NCBI RefSeq assembly: GCF_021732705.1
Contig: NZ_JAKFUM010000010.1
Coordinates: 248,001 to 312,000, forward strand
Length of the DNA: 64,000 nucleotides
Reading direction: 5' to 3'
DNA from: Nevskia sp.
GTDB taxonomy: Bacteria > Pseudomonadota > Gammaproteobacteria > Nevskiales > Nevskiaceae
Under the pieces are notes generated by a model. It saw nothing but the letters and a program-made list of their open reading frames with translations, was not told the DNA's origin and made no database searches. Shown piece after piece: positions 45,401 through 53,254 of the stretch (its first letter is position 1; each line of letters starts with the position of its first letter). The translations under genes and the position numbers were made by a program.

Positions 45401-45455
45401 GGAAACCCTGCCGCCCGAGTCATGGCGAAATGGCATGGATGGCGACGGACGCTGA
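42438..45455 (+). CDS. Membrane diguanylate cyclase with periplasmic beta-propeller (Reg_prop/Y_Y_Y) sensor
   Basis: A 1005-residue sensor. The signal peptide (MPGARPLLRTLHACLLFALP) is followed by two-component-regulator propeller repeats (DHDGFVWIGTENGLARFDGNQF and many LWIGT/LWVGT repeats) over about residues 35-640, then a Y_Y_Y domain (FRYRLNGFDAQWIEAGDRRTAFYTNLPPG, about 690-745), a helix at about 758-777, a short coiled coil, and a GGDEF domain from about 805. The active site is GGEEF at residues 896-900. The I-site position is RDGE (887-890) rather than RxxD, so product inhibition may be lost. The propeller probably senses a carbohydrate or polymer, by analogy with hybrid sensors. ATG 42438 is chosen because it starts a signal peptide. 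Confidence 0.9.
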   Translation: MPGARPLLRTLHACLLFALPLLALAIPPDVPLRTLAHQSWSLEAGLPQSSANDIAFDHDGFVWIGTENGLARFDGNQFQVFHERDVPALKSSFVTRLYRDRGGRLWIGTIKNLAYHEASGFQSVSIDRSGVGTEATGTPAGDKAAPADVGRVNGFAEDAGGDLYVAADAGLFRFRSDRLQPVPGWSDRATAAAVSEHAVWIAGSGRVSRFSDGQQHDLPLPARFATAVVTSLSWSDNALWLGTSRGLLRLRGEQFDVQTLEPGGTEPNIQSVSGDGDAGLWVGTDKMLYRLDRGRMIDRIPARTPGVVPWPMTMKTGPDDLWIGSETDGLQHFWMSGNHRIGIEHGLIDPIVWSYAQDGERLFVGTNSGVAVIEGNKARPFIPREALPYPVAYSLLRAAEGRLWVGTFAGLARFTADGRIDRTLPELDSISINGLAQDHAGTIWAATSSGLFRIDGDAVQALGADTGLPDKGARYVLHTRRGGFWVGFEDGLYRRNDDRFEAVKPKELDGAFITSLLELDDERLVAGTIDRGLFLLDAQGWRQFSLAQGLPSNSVYFLGATKRHLIVAGEGGAYRIALDALGHPAGHATGEGLPLDNLVSNPGEHQGNSRLRCCNGGGNGKGILIGNELWLPTIDGALRMNTDTPSLPPPVAHIVGLDQNGVPLTPGAAITVAGPSRDVAIRYGAIDYRQTSPLQFRYRLNGFDAQWIEAGDRRTAFYTNLPPGRFTLEVTARRAFEAWGPLATVTLDVPRKFTETWISRLLYIVVALLLIALIIRSRVSHVNAQKLALEAIVAERTRELEQANQSLREMSVTDPLTGLHNRRFLEQTLPMLLAKITRHRAETGRDLVIGVLVVDIDHFKRINDQYGHGVGDAVLQRAASALRTSVRDGEFLLRWGGEEFLAVIDVVERTHLVDIARRLHKAIANSCTNWEATPGTAFAGITCSIGYAALPITPTTPTPVWSDAIQLADYALYSAKAAGRNRYVTIDPETLPPESWRNGMDGDGR

Positions 45456-45699
45456 GCGGTGGCGTCGAGGCGAACACAGCGATCGATCGGTACCGTGGTG
45501 CCGGCCCGGCCCGGCCCGGCCATAGTCCTGCGTCGACAAGCTCGCGCCAAACGCAATCAGGACTGCACGGAAGCATTCAACCCGACCGGATACCCGCCGC
45601 CCGCTTCGAAGGGTCCGACAGGCCCAACGGGTCCGAATCATTCCGCAGGTCAGTAGCCGCCCTTGTCGTGGCGCTGATGGTGGCGCCACATGCACGACG

Positions 45700-46056
45700 C
45701 TAGGCGTCGGGCCTCAGTGCGCGCAACGCGTCTCCCTCGAACTTCACGCCACCCCAACCGCTCCGCAAGAAATTGCGGATGTTCGGGTGGTCGCTGCCGT
45801 CTGGATGCTTCAGCACGTCGTCGCGGTAGTAGCGGCCGAAGCAGGCGAGGGTTTCGGGCTCGCTCAGCGCATGCAGCCTGGCGAACGCGAGAATCTTGCA
45901 GGAACCGCCATTCTGGCCGGCGCCATTCTCGACCTCGCCGTTGCGGAAGGCGGTGGGCGTGTAGTCGTAATGGCTTTCGATCGCGGCGATGGTATCGGCG
46001 AATTCGATCCGCTCGGGCGTTTCACGCAGGCGCTGCAGGTAGGCGGTCAGGGACAT
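45700..46056 (-). CDS. HopJ type III effector family protein
   Basis: A 118-residue protein matching the HopJ family: FADTIAAIESHYDYTPTAFRNG, NGGSCKILAFARLHALSEPETLACFGRYYRDDVL, and HPNIRNFLRSGW. Despite the name, most homologues are in non-pathogens and lack type III export. It is probably a small cytoplasmic protein of unknown role. No type III apparatus is present here. Its start is 49 bp downstream of the glmS stop, on the same strand. Confidence 0.85.
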   Translation of the reverse strand: MSLTAYLQRLRETPERIEFADTIAAIESHYDYTPTAFRNGEVENGAGQNGGSCKILAFARLHALSEPETLACFGRYYRDDVLKHPDGSDHPNIRNFLRSGWGGVKFEGDALRALRPDA

Positions 46057-46104
46057 GGATGACGGGATTCAGAAGTTGGTTGTTCGATCCGGCGTCGCCC
46101 CGCC

Positions 46105-47940
46105 TCACTCCACCGTGACCGACTTCGCGAGGTTGCGCGGCTGATCGACATCGGTGCCGCGCAGCAGGGCGACGTGGTACGCAAGCATCTGCAGCGGCAG
46201 CGTGTAGACGATCGGGGCCTGCAGCGGCGTGATGTGCTCGGGCATGGTGATCACGTCCACACCGTCGCTTTCGGTGAAGCCGGATTCCGGGTCCGCGAAC
46301 ACGTAGAGCTTGCCGCCGCGGGCGCGGACTTCTTCGAGATTGGACTTGAGCTTTTCGAGCAGGGCGTTGTTCGGGGCGACGGCGATCACCGGCATGTCGT
46401 CGTCGACCAGCGCCAGCGGGCCGTGCTTCAGTTCGCCGGCCGGATAGGCCTCGGCGTGGATGTACGAGATTTCCTTGAGCTTCAGCGCCCCTTCGAGCGC
46501 CACCGGCCAGGTTGGGCCACGGCCCAAAAATAGTGCGTGGCGCTTGTCGGCGAAGTGCTTGGCCAGTTCCTTGATCTGCGGTTCCAGCTTCAGGGTGCGT
46601 TCGACCATTTCCGGCACATGGGCGATCTGGCGCACGTACTGCGCTTCCACCGCGGCCGTCATGCCGTTGTGGCGAGCCAGCGCAACGCCGAGGATGCCGA
46701 GGGCGGCCAGCTGTGTCGTGAAGGCCTTGGTCGAGGCAACACCAATCTCCGGGCCGGCGCGGGTCATCAGCACCAGATCGGCTTCGCGCACCAGCGAGGA
46801 TTCGGGGACGTTGCAGATGGCCGCGGTCGCGAGATAGCCGAGCTTCTTCGCTTCGCGCAGCGCCGCCAGCGTGTCTGCCGTTTCACCGCTCTGGGAGATC
46901 GCGAGGAACAGCGTGTCTTTCGGCACGACCGGGTTGCGGTAGCGGTATTCGCTGGCCACTTCGACCGTGCATGGCAGTTCCGCGCCCTGTTCGATGTAGT
47001 AACGGGCGATCAGGCCGGCGTGGTAGCTGGTGCCGCAGGCGACGATGTGGACATTGCGGATCTTCGGCAGCAGCGCCTCGGCGAGCGGGCCGAGCGCGGC
47101 TTCGAGCACGCGCTTGCCGGTGATGCGTTCGGCCAGGGTGTCCGCGATCGCGCGGGGCTGCTCGTGGATTTCCTTGAGCATGTAGTGCGCGTACTCGCCG
47201 CGCTCGACGGCATCGGCCGACAGGCTCGATTCGCGCACCGGACGATCGACGGCGTTGCCGTGCGCGTCGATGATGCGGACGCCGGTTTCGCGGATCTCGG
47301 CGACATCCCCTTCTTCGAGAAAGCTGAAGCTGCGCGTGACCGGCAGCAGCGCCTGCACGTCGGACGCGATGTAGTTCTCGCCATCGCCGTAGCCGACGAC
47401 CACCGGGCAGCCGGCGCGGGCGGCGACGACGCAGTCCGGGTCCTTCGGCGAGATCACGACGATGGCGTAGGCGCCGTGCAGGCGCTGCACCGAGGCCTGC
47501 ACGGCGGCCAGCAGCGAGCCACGCGTCGCCAGTTCATCGGCCACCAGATGGGCGACCACTTCGGTATCGGTCTCGCTGCTGAAACGGTAGCCCTTCGCGC
47601 GCAGTTCCTCGCGCAAGCCATCGTGGTTCTCGATGATGCCGTTGTGGACCAGCGCCACCGTATCGCCCGAGACATGCGGGTGGGCGTTGCGCTCGCTCGG
47701 CACGCCGTGCGTGGCCCAGCGCGTGTGGGAGATGCCGCGGCGGCCGGCGATCGGCAGGGCGGCGATGCCGTCGACCAACTGCTGGACCTTGCCCTGGGCG
47801 CGGCGGCGATCGAGCGAGCCGTCGGCCGTCAGCAAGGCGACGCCAGCCGAATCGTAGCCGCGGTATTCGAGACGGCGCAGGCCGTCGATCAGGATCGGGG
47901 TGACATCACGCGCCGCAACGACGCCGACGATTCCGCACAT
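46105..47940 (-). CDS. glmS: Glutamine-fructose-6-phosphate aminotransferase (isomerising)
   Basis: A 611-residue enzyme that makes glucosamine-6-phosphate from fructose-6-phosphate and glutamine. The N-terminal Cys2 nucleophile (MCGIVGVV) belongs to the class II amidotransferase domain (about 1-240) with TRWATHGVPSERNAHPH. Two SIS sugar-isomerase domains follow, with SQSGETADTLAALREAK and HGPLALVDDDMPVIAVAP, and it ends DQPRNLAKSVTVE. In gammaproteobacteria it usually follows glmU; here two small genes intervene on the opposite strand. No glmS ribozyme was seen. Confidence 0.97.
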   Translation of the reverse strand: MCGIVGVVAARDVTPILIDGLRRLEYRGYDSAGVALLTADGSLDRRRAQGKVQQLVDGIAALPIAGRRGISHTRWATHGVPSERNAHPHVSGDTVALVHNGIIENHDGLREELRAKGYRFSSETDTEVVAHLVADELATRGSLLAAVQASVQRLHGAYAIVVISPKDPDCVVAARAGCPVVVGYGDGENYIASDVQALLPVTRSFSFLEEGDVAEIRETGVRIIDAHGNAVDRPVRESSLSADAVERGEYAHYMLKEIHEQPRAIADTLAERITGKRVLEAALGPLAEALLPKIRNVHIVACGTSYHAGLIARYYIEQGAELPCTVEVASEYRYRNPVVPKDTLFLAISQSGETADTLAALREAKKLGYLATAAICNVPESSLVREADLVLMTRAGPEIGVASTKAFTTQLAALGILGVALARHNGMTAAVEAQYVRQIAHVPEMVERTLKLEPQIKELAKHFADKRHALFLGRGPTWPVALEGALKLKEISYIHAEAYPAGELKHGPLALVDDDMPVIAVAPNNALLEKLKSNLEEVRARGGKLYVFADPESGFTESDGVDVITMPEHITPLQAPIVYTLPLQMLAYHVALLRGTDVDQPRNLAKSVTVE

Positions 47941-47969
47941 GGCATGGAGGCTTCAGGGGGTGGCGCGCT

Positions 47970-47975
47970 ATTGTA
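47970..47975 (-). promoter_or_regulatory. Possible -10 of glmS
   Basis: On the minus strand TACAAT lies 30 bp upstream of the glmS ATG. The -35 is not recognisable, so it is a weak call. Confidence 0.3.
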
Positions 47976-48038
47976 TCGGCAGCGGTCCCCCGCCCCTGTT
48001 CCGGCCGGCGTGCCGCTTCGGGTGATGACCTTCGGAGA

Positions 48039-48386
48039 ATGCCTTTGAGCGTGTTGCTGGCAATGCTGTCGGTGCTGGTTCTGGTGCTGGCAGTCGCGCT
48101 GGGCTGGGTGCTCTGGCGCCTGCAGCGGCGGATCGAGGCGATGCATGCGCAGCTGGTCGGCGACATGCCGATGCCGGTGTCGCCGGGGCGCGCCGGCCCG
48201 GTGATCGAGATCGAGATCCTGAATCCGTACGAGCTGGCCGTGCGCGAAACGCCGCTGGCCGGGCCAGCGGCGAAGGTGGCGCCGCGGATGATCGAGCGCA
48301 TCGTCTACACCCGCGCGGCGGCACAGATCGCCGATCAGCTGAAGGCGCAGGGCGTGAACGCGCAGGTCACGACGCATGGCGTCTGA
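48039..48386 (+). CDS. Small single-pass membrane protein
   Basis: A 115-residue protein. The N-terminal helix (about residues 4-26, LLAMLSVLVLVLAVALGWVLW) is followed by a basic/amphipathic stretch (RRIEAMHAQLVGDMP) and then ILNPYELAVRETPLAGPAAKVAPRMIERIVYTRAAAQIADQLKAQGVNAQVTTHGV. No family is recognised. GGAG is too close to the ATG at 48039 but well spaced from a TTG at 48045, so the true start may be the TTG, which would delete two residues. The next gene overlaps it by 11 bp, and both are divergent from glmS. Confidence 0.65.
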   Translation: MPLSVLLAMLSVLVLVLAVALGWVLWRLQRRIEAMHAQLVGDMPMPVSPGRAGPVIEIEILNPYELAVRETPLAGPAAKVAPRMIERIVYTRAAAQIADQLKAQGVNAQVTTHGV

Positions 48387-48858
48387 GCTGGCCGCCCTCG
48401 CGCTGCTGATCGCGGCAGGCCTGCTGGTCTGGGCGCTGGCCTGGGCGCGCGGTGCGGCGCGCAGCGTCGATCAGCTCGACGAGGCCTTGCGCGCCTCGCT
48501 CGCGCAGGGTCGCGCGATGGCCGAGCGCATTGCCACGCTGGAATCGCTGCGCGACGCGCAGGCCAAGGCCGAGCAGGTGCTGGAAACCGGCGGTTCGGTG
48601 GTGCGCGAGGTCCACAAGGGCATCGCCAGGATTCCGTTCGACATCCTCGAAGCGATCCCGGCCACGCGCGACGCCAGCAAGCGCGTTCGCGACGTGCACG
48701 ACACGATCACCGACGGCGTCTACGGCGCGCTGTCCGGCCTGAACAAGGCGGTGGGGCGGGAACTGCGCAAGGGGATGAAGCTGGAGGAGACCCCAGCGCC
48801 GACCGATGCCCTCCCACCGGGTTCGAGCGACAGTCCAGGCAAGCTGCCGCCGAATTGA
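48376..48858 (+). CDS. Small membrane-anchored protein with coiled-coil tendency
   Basis: A 160-residue protein with an N-terminal helix (about 5-24, ELAALALLIAAGLLVWALAW). It is followed by a helical region rich in Ala, Leu, Arg and Glu (QLDEALRASLAQGRAMAERIATLESLRDAQAKAEQVLE) with coiled-coil character, then RVRDVHDTITDGVYGALSGLNKAVGRELRKGM and a Pro/Ser-rich tail. Function is unknown. It overlaps the preceding gene by 11 bp, so translation is probably coupled. It is convergent to glmU, which ends 24 bp away. Confidence 0.65.
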   Translation: MASELAALALLIAAGLLVWALAWARGAARSVDQLDEALRASLAQGRAMAERIATLESLRDAQAKAEQVLETGGSVVREVHKGIARIPFDILEAIPATRDASKRVRDVHDTITDGVYGALSGLNKAVGRELRKGMKLEETPAPTDALPPGSSDSPGKLPPN

Positions 48859-48882
48859 CCGCGGGCGGTCGACGCGATCGAC

Positions 48883-50259
48883 CTAACGCTTCCTCGGCCG
48901 CACCCAGCTGCTGATCGCGCGCTGATCGCGGGCCCGGTTGATCGTCAACTGATCCTCCGGTGCATCCTTGGCGATGGTGGACCCGGCGGCGATGTACGCA
49001 CCGCGGCCGATGGTGACCGGGGCGATCAGCTGGCTGTCGGTGCCGATGAAGGCATCATCGCCGATCACGGTCGTGAACTTGTTGGCGCCGTCGTAGTTGC
49101 AGGTGATGACGCCGGCGCCGATGTTCACGCGCTCGCCGACCACGGCATCGCCGACATAGGCCAGATGATTGGCCTTGGAGCCATCGCCGACGGTGGTCTT
49201 CTTCAGCTCGACGAAGTTGCCGATATGAACCTGATCGCCGAGCAGCGAGCCCGGCCGCAGGCGGGCGTACGGGCCGATGATGCAGTGGCTGCCGACGACG
49301 GCGTCGTCCAGCCAGGAGTGCGACTCGATCCGCGTGCCGGCGCCGACCCGCACGTTCCGCAGCACGCTGTACGGGCCGACGCTGACGCCATCCGCCAGTT
49401 CGACCGCACCTTCGATGATCACGCCGACATCGATGCGGACATCGCGGCCGATGGTGAGCGCACCGCGCAGATCGAAGCGCGAAGGGTCGGCCAGATACAG
49501 GCCGTCTCGCTGCAGCCGCTGGACCTCGCGGCGCTGGAACACGCGTTCGGCCCGGGCCAGCTGCAGCATGTCGTTCACGCCCTCGACTTCCTCGGGCGAC
49601 GCCGCCGACACCGTCCTGATCGACACGCCATCGCGTGCGGCCAGGCCGACGACATCGGTCAGGTAGTACTCGCGCTTGGCGTTGTTGTTGCCGACGTGCG
49701 ACAGCCAGCGCTTCAGCCGCCGCGCCGGCGCAACCATGAGGCCGGTATTGATCTCGCGGATCGCGCGCTGTTCCGCCGTCGCATCGTTTTCCTCGACGAT
49801 TCCGGTGACGCGACCGGCGCCATCGCGAAGGATGCGACCGTAGCCGCGTGGCTCATCGAGCGTGACCGTCAGCAGCGCGAAGCCGTCGGCCGCCGCCTCG
49901 ATCAGCGCTTCGAGCGTCGCCGCGCTGATCAGCGGAACGTCGCCGTAGAGGACGATGACCAGCGCGGTATCGGGCACGTCCGGCATCGCCTGCAGGACTG
50001 CGTGGGCGGTGCCGAGCTGCTGCCGCTGGATCACGGACTTCAGGGCATCGTCCGCGCGGGTTGCCAGCCAGTCCTGAACCTGGTCGGCACCATGGCCCAG
50101 CACCAGATGCGCCTGACGGATGCCGGCCGCGGCGGCGGTGTCCAGCACGTGTCCGAGCATCGGCTTGCCACCGACGGCGTGCAGCACTTTCGGTCGCAGG
50201 CTTTTCATCCTCGTGCCCTGCCCAGCGGCAAGTACGATGGCGTGAACGCGGTCAGTCAT
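48883..50259 (-). CDS. glmU: Bifunctional N-acetylglucosamine-1-phosphate uridyltransferase/acetyltransferase
   Basis: A 458-residue enzyme for the last two steps to UDP-N-acetylglucosamine. The N-terminal nucleotidyltransferase has LAAGQGTRMKSLRPKVLH. The C-terminal hexapeptide-repeat acetyltransferase has IGNFVELKKTTVGDGSKANHLAYVGD and IGAGVITCNYDGANKFTT, and ends RAISSWVRPRKR. ATG 50259 gives the normal N-terminus and length; the in-frame extension to 50307 adds 16 residues of non-family sequence. In most relatives glmU directly follows atpC; here the SulP-carbonic anhydrase unit intervenes. Confidence 0.96.
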   Translation of the reverse strand: MTDRVHAIVLAAGQGTRMKSLRPKVLHAVGGKPMLGHVLDTAAAAGIRQAHLVLGHGADQVQDWLATRADDALKSVIQRQQLGTAHAVLQAMPDVPDTALVIVLYGDVPLISAATLEALIEAAADGFALLTVTLDEPRGYGRILRDGAGRVTGIVEENDATAEQRAIREINTGLMVAPARRLKRWLSHVGNNNAKREYYLTDVVGLAARDGVSIRTVSAASPEEVEGVNDMLQLARAERVFQRREVQRLQRDGLYLADPSRFDLRGALTIGRDVRIDVGVIIEGAVELADGVSVGPYSVLRNVRVGAGTRIESHSWLDDAVVGSHCIIGPYARLRPGSLLGDQVHIGNFVELKKTTVGDGSKANHLAYVGDAVVGERVNIGAGVITCNYDGANKFTTVIGDDAFIGTDSQLIAPVTIGRGAYIAAGSTIAKDAPEDQLTINRARDQRAISSWVRPRKR

Positions 50260-50305
50260 GGCTTCAGGGCTCGAAAAGAGCCGCATGATAATTCGCAGCA
50301 CCAAC

Positions 50306-50335
50306 AAAAAGGACCACCGGCGGAGCCGGCGGTCC
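50306..50335 (-). terminator. Rho-independent terminator after the SulP gene
   Basis: On the minus strand GGACCGCCGG, loop CTCCG, CCGGTGGTCC (one G-U pair) is followed by TTTTTG. It lies about 41 bp after the SulP stop and upstream of glmU. Confidence 0.85.
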
Positions 50336-50375
50336 TCGCTTGCTGCGACGCTGCGCTGGAATCAGGACGCGCGGA

Positions 50376-51938
50376 TCAGCTGCTGACCTGCACCAGTTCG
50401 CGGCGTTCGTCGATGCCTTCCGAGCGGCTCTTCAGCGTTGGCCAATCGACGATCAGCTCCGAACCGCTGACCGGCGCCATCCGTCCCCAATCCTGCAGCA
50501 GCACGACCACGGCGTAATCGATGTGGCGCAGACGATCGATATCGAGCGTCAGCTTGGTGCCCGGCGGAATCTCGTCGAGGATCTTGGTGATCCACGGGAT
50601 GTTCAGGAACGTGGCAAACCCGACCATGCGCAGCGTCTTCTCGTTCGGGGCCTCACCATTCTTGAGGTTCAGGTGCAGTCGCGCCGATCGGAGCGACAGG
50701 CGAAGCAGCGCGAAACCGATGCCCACGATGACACCGGTCAGCAGGTCGGTGGCCACAATGGTCAGCGCGGTGACCACATACACGGACACGTTGCCACGGC
50801 CGTACTCGGCCAGTTCCTTGATCTGCGACGGCTTGATCATCTTGAAGCCGGTGAAGACCAGGATGCCGGCCAGCGCCGAGATCGGCGCCATCCGCAGCAG
50901 CCAAGGCAGCAGCAGCACGAAAGCCAGAATCCAGGTGCCGTGCATGATGGTCGAGCGGCGCGAGGTCGCACCGGCCTGGACGTTGGCGGCGGAACGCACG
51001 ATCACGCCGGTCATCGGCAAGGCGCCCATCAGGCCGCACAGGGTATTGCCGATGCCCTGAGCGGTCAGCTCGCGGCTGTACTGGGTCCGCGGACCATCAT
51101 GCATGCGATCGACCGCCGCCGCCGACAGCAGGGTTTCGGCACTGGCGATGAACGCGAACGCCAGAGCCGCCACAAGCAGCGCAGGCTTGCCGAACAGGCC
51201 CAGCATCTTTTCCGGCGTGACCCACTCGATACCGGCGATCAGGTTGTCCGGCAGGGTGACGCGGTTGACCGAAAGCTGCATCGCCTCGGCCACCACGGTG
51301 GCGAGGATGATCGCGATCAGCACGCCGGGCAGCAGCTTCAGCTTGGCCGGGCGCAGCTTTTCCCACAGCAGGATCATCGCGATCGTGCCCAGACCAAGCA
51401 GCGCGGCCTGCAGGCCGGCCCCGTTGCTGATCGAGTTGAAGACCAGCTTCGGCGCTGCCAGGAAGTTCTGGAACCCGGTCGGCAGCGGCTTGGCATCGAA
51501 CATCACGTGGAACTGCGACGCGATGATCAGGATGCCGATGCCGGCGAGCATGCCGTTGACCACGGCCGGCGACACCATGCGGAACCACATGCCGAGGCCG
51601 GTCAGACCGGCGGCCACCTGAATCAGCCCGGACAGCAGCACCACCGGGCCGAGCGCGATGATCCCGTGCGCCTGCACCAGCTCGAACACGAGCACCGCCA
51701 GACCCGCCGCCGGGCCGCTGACCAGCAGCGGCGAACCAGCGATCGCACCGACGGCGATGCCACCGACGATGCCGGTGATCAGACCTGCCGCAGGCGGTAC
51801 GCCGGACGCGATGGCGATGCCCATGCACAGCGGCACGGCCACCAGAAATACGACGATCGAGGCAAGGAAGTCCGCCAGCAGGTTCTGTCGGCCCGCGGCA
51901 GGCGGCGCCGCCGTGGAGTCCATCATCGCGGCGCTCAT
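50376..51938 (-). CDS. SulP-family inorganic anion transporter with STAS domain
   Basis: A 520-residue transporter with about 11-14 membrane helices. Family features include the N-terminal AVPLCMGIAIASGVPPAAGL, PLLVSGPAAGLAVLV, ALPMTGVIVRSAANVQAGA and a C-terminal STAS domain (about 425-510, KTLRMVGFATFLNIPWI). Its ATG overlaps the stop of the upstream beta-carbonic anhydrase gene (ATGA). Such pairings are common in BicA-like bicarbonate uptake, so HCO3- is the favoured substrate over sulfate, by inference. A strong terminator follows it. Confidence 0.92.
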   Translation of the reverse strand: MSAAMMDSTAAPPAAGRQNLLADFLASIVVFLVAVPLCMGIAIASGVPPAAGLITGIVGGIAVGAIAGSPLLVSGPAAGLAVLVFELVQAHGIIALGPVVLLSGLIQVAAGLTGLGMWFRMVSPAVVNGMLAGIGILIIASQFHVMFDAKPLPTGFQNFLAAPKLVFNSISNGAGLQAALLGLGTIAMILLWEKLRPAKLKLLPGVLIAIILATVVAEAMQLSVNRVTLPDNLIAGIEWVTPEKMLGLFGKPALLVAALAFAFIASAETLLSAAAVDRMHDGPRTQYSRELTAQGIGNTLCGLMGALPMTGVIVRSAANVQAGATSRRSTIMHGTWILAFVLLLPWLLRMAPISALAGILVFTGFKMIKPSQIKELAEYGRGNVSVYVVTALTIVATDLLTGVIVGIGFALLRLSLRSARLHLNLKNGEAPNEKTLRMVGFATFLNIPWITKILDEIPPGTKLTLDIDRLRHIDYAVVVLLQDWGRMAPVSGSELIVDWPTLKSRSEGIDERRELVQVSS

Positions 51939-52660
51939 CGAGCGTCACCCTTGCGGATCGGCGCCTGCAGCGCGCTTGCGCGCGGCGCCGTCGCGCGTCC
52001 ATTGCCGGCAACGACGGTTTCATCGGCCGCTTCGGTGCCTTCCTCGACCTCGATGGTGCGGAAGCAGCGGTTTTCGGCGTCGTAGACGTGGATGTCGGCC
52101 GATTCGATGTCGAACACCCAGCCGTGGATCCGCAGGCGGTTCGAGGCCAGACGAGCGGCGACCGACGGATGGGTGCGCAGATGGTCGAGCTGCGCGATGA
52201 CGTTCTCTTCGGTCAGCGCGAGCAGCTTCGAACGCTCGTCGCCTTCGTCGTAGTTCTCTTCGAACACGTGACGCGCGATCTGCGCGTGCTGCAACCAGGA
52301 CGTCACCGCCGGCATCCCTTCGGTGCTGCCCGGCTTCAGCGTGGCCTTCATCGCACCACAGTCGGAATGGCCGCAGACGACGATGTCCTTCACGCCGAGC
52401 ACGACAACCGCGTATTCGATCGCGGCCGAGACGCCACCGACGAATTGCGCGTACGGCGGCACGATGTTGCCGACGTTGCGCACCACGAAGATCTCGCCCG
52501 GATCGGACGAGGTGAAGTACTCCGGAACCACGCGGGAATCCGCGCAGGTGATGATCAGGGTGTGCGGCGCCTGGCCGCTGGCCAGCTTCTTGAACAGGCG
52601 TTCCTTGGTCGGATACGTGACCTTACGGAACTGGGCGAAACCTTCGATGAGCTTTTCCAC
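51935..52660 (-). CDS. Beta-class carbonic anhydrase
   Basis: A 241-residue zinc enzyme interconverting CO2 and bicarbonate. The zinc ligands are Cys39 (TCADSR), His98 and Cys101 (CGHSDCG), and Asp41/Arg43 form the catalytic dyad. GTG 52660 with GAGG seven bases upstream gives MEKLIEGFAQFRK, the family-typical N-terminus. A longer frame from ATG 52723 adds 21 unconserved residues. The C-terminus extends about 30 residues beyond the core, rich in acidic residues. The next gene (SulP transporter) is translationally coupled, so the enzyme probably supplies or traps bicarbonate during transport. Confidence 0.92.
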   Translation of the reverse strand: MEKLIEGFAQFRKVTYPTKERLFKKLASGQAPHTLIITCADSRVVPEYFTSSDPGEIFVVRNVGNIVPPYAQFVGGVSAAIEYAVVVLGVKDIVVCGHSDCGAMKATLKPGSTEGMPAVTSWLQHAQIARHVFEENYDEGDERSKLLALTEENVIAQLDHLRTHPSVAARLASNRLRIHGWVFDIESADIHVYDAENRCFRTIEVEEGTEAADETVVAGNGRATAPRASALQAPIRKGDAR

Positions 52661-52837
52661 GGATTGACCTCGGATGTCGTGCGTGCGCGTCGGCTGCGAC
52701 AGGGAGTCGGCCGGTGACGGCACAGCGGTGAATTCGAAAAACCTTGATGACCGCGCCCCGCGAACCGAGGGTTCGGGTGCTGCGCGGGTCGTCGCCTCGT
52801 TGACCGGCAGCCGGCGTTAGGCCGGCTGAGCGTCAGG

Positions 52838-53254
52838 TCAGGAAGCGAACAAACGCCCGACTAAGCCGACCAGCTGATCGGGTGGGCGGAAGGTTTCCGA
52901 CGACATGCGAAGGATCGCCGCGAGGTCCCGGTTACGGGGCATTCGGGCGACGACTGCTTGAAAGATGTGGGTGAATTCGCGGAGGAAGAAGACCTTGGCG
53001 TCATGCGTCTCGTCCAGCGCCACCGACTCGCATTCCGATTCTTCCGGGCAGTCCGCCGGCTGCGCGTCCGCCAAGGCGAGCTCGGTGTCCGCCTGCTCGG
53101 CCGCTGCCTTCAGGATGGCGACGGCGCGGCCGTCCTCCACTGCGGAGACCGCCTGTGCCACCCAGGTCACCGTGCACATCGCGAGCACGACGACCGCCGC
53201 GACACGCATCAGGCGTGACGTCGCGAAGTATCGAATGTGATCGAAGATGGACAT
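52838..53254 (-). CDS. Small membrane-anchored hypothetical protein
   Basis: A 138-residue protein with an N-terminal hydrophobic helix (about 17-35, VAAVVVLAMCTVTWVAQAV) that may be a signal anchor. The rest includes an acidic cysteine pair (PADCPEESECES) and a helical end (RNRDLAAILRMSSETFRPP). I do not recognise the family. ATG 53254 was chosen over an in-frame TTG at 53275. It lies between the carbonic anhydrase and the atpC terminator, with AT-rich DNA upstream (53300-53420) and no clear sigma-70 promoter. Confidence 0.65.
   Translation of the reverse strand: MSIFDHIRYFATSRLMRVAAVVVLAMCTVTWVAQAVSAVEDGRAVAILKAAAEQADTELALADAQPADCPEESECESVALDETHDAKVFFLREFTHIFQAVVARMPRNRDLAAILRMSSETFRPPDQLVGLVGRLFAS

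Noticed and set aside
47941-48038. glmS ribozyme or small-RNA target ahead of glmS
   Set aside because: The leader is too short and has no recognisable structure; the ribozyme is known mainly from Gram-positive bacteria.
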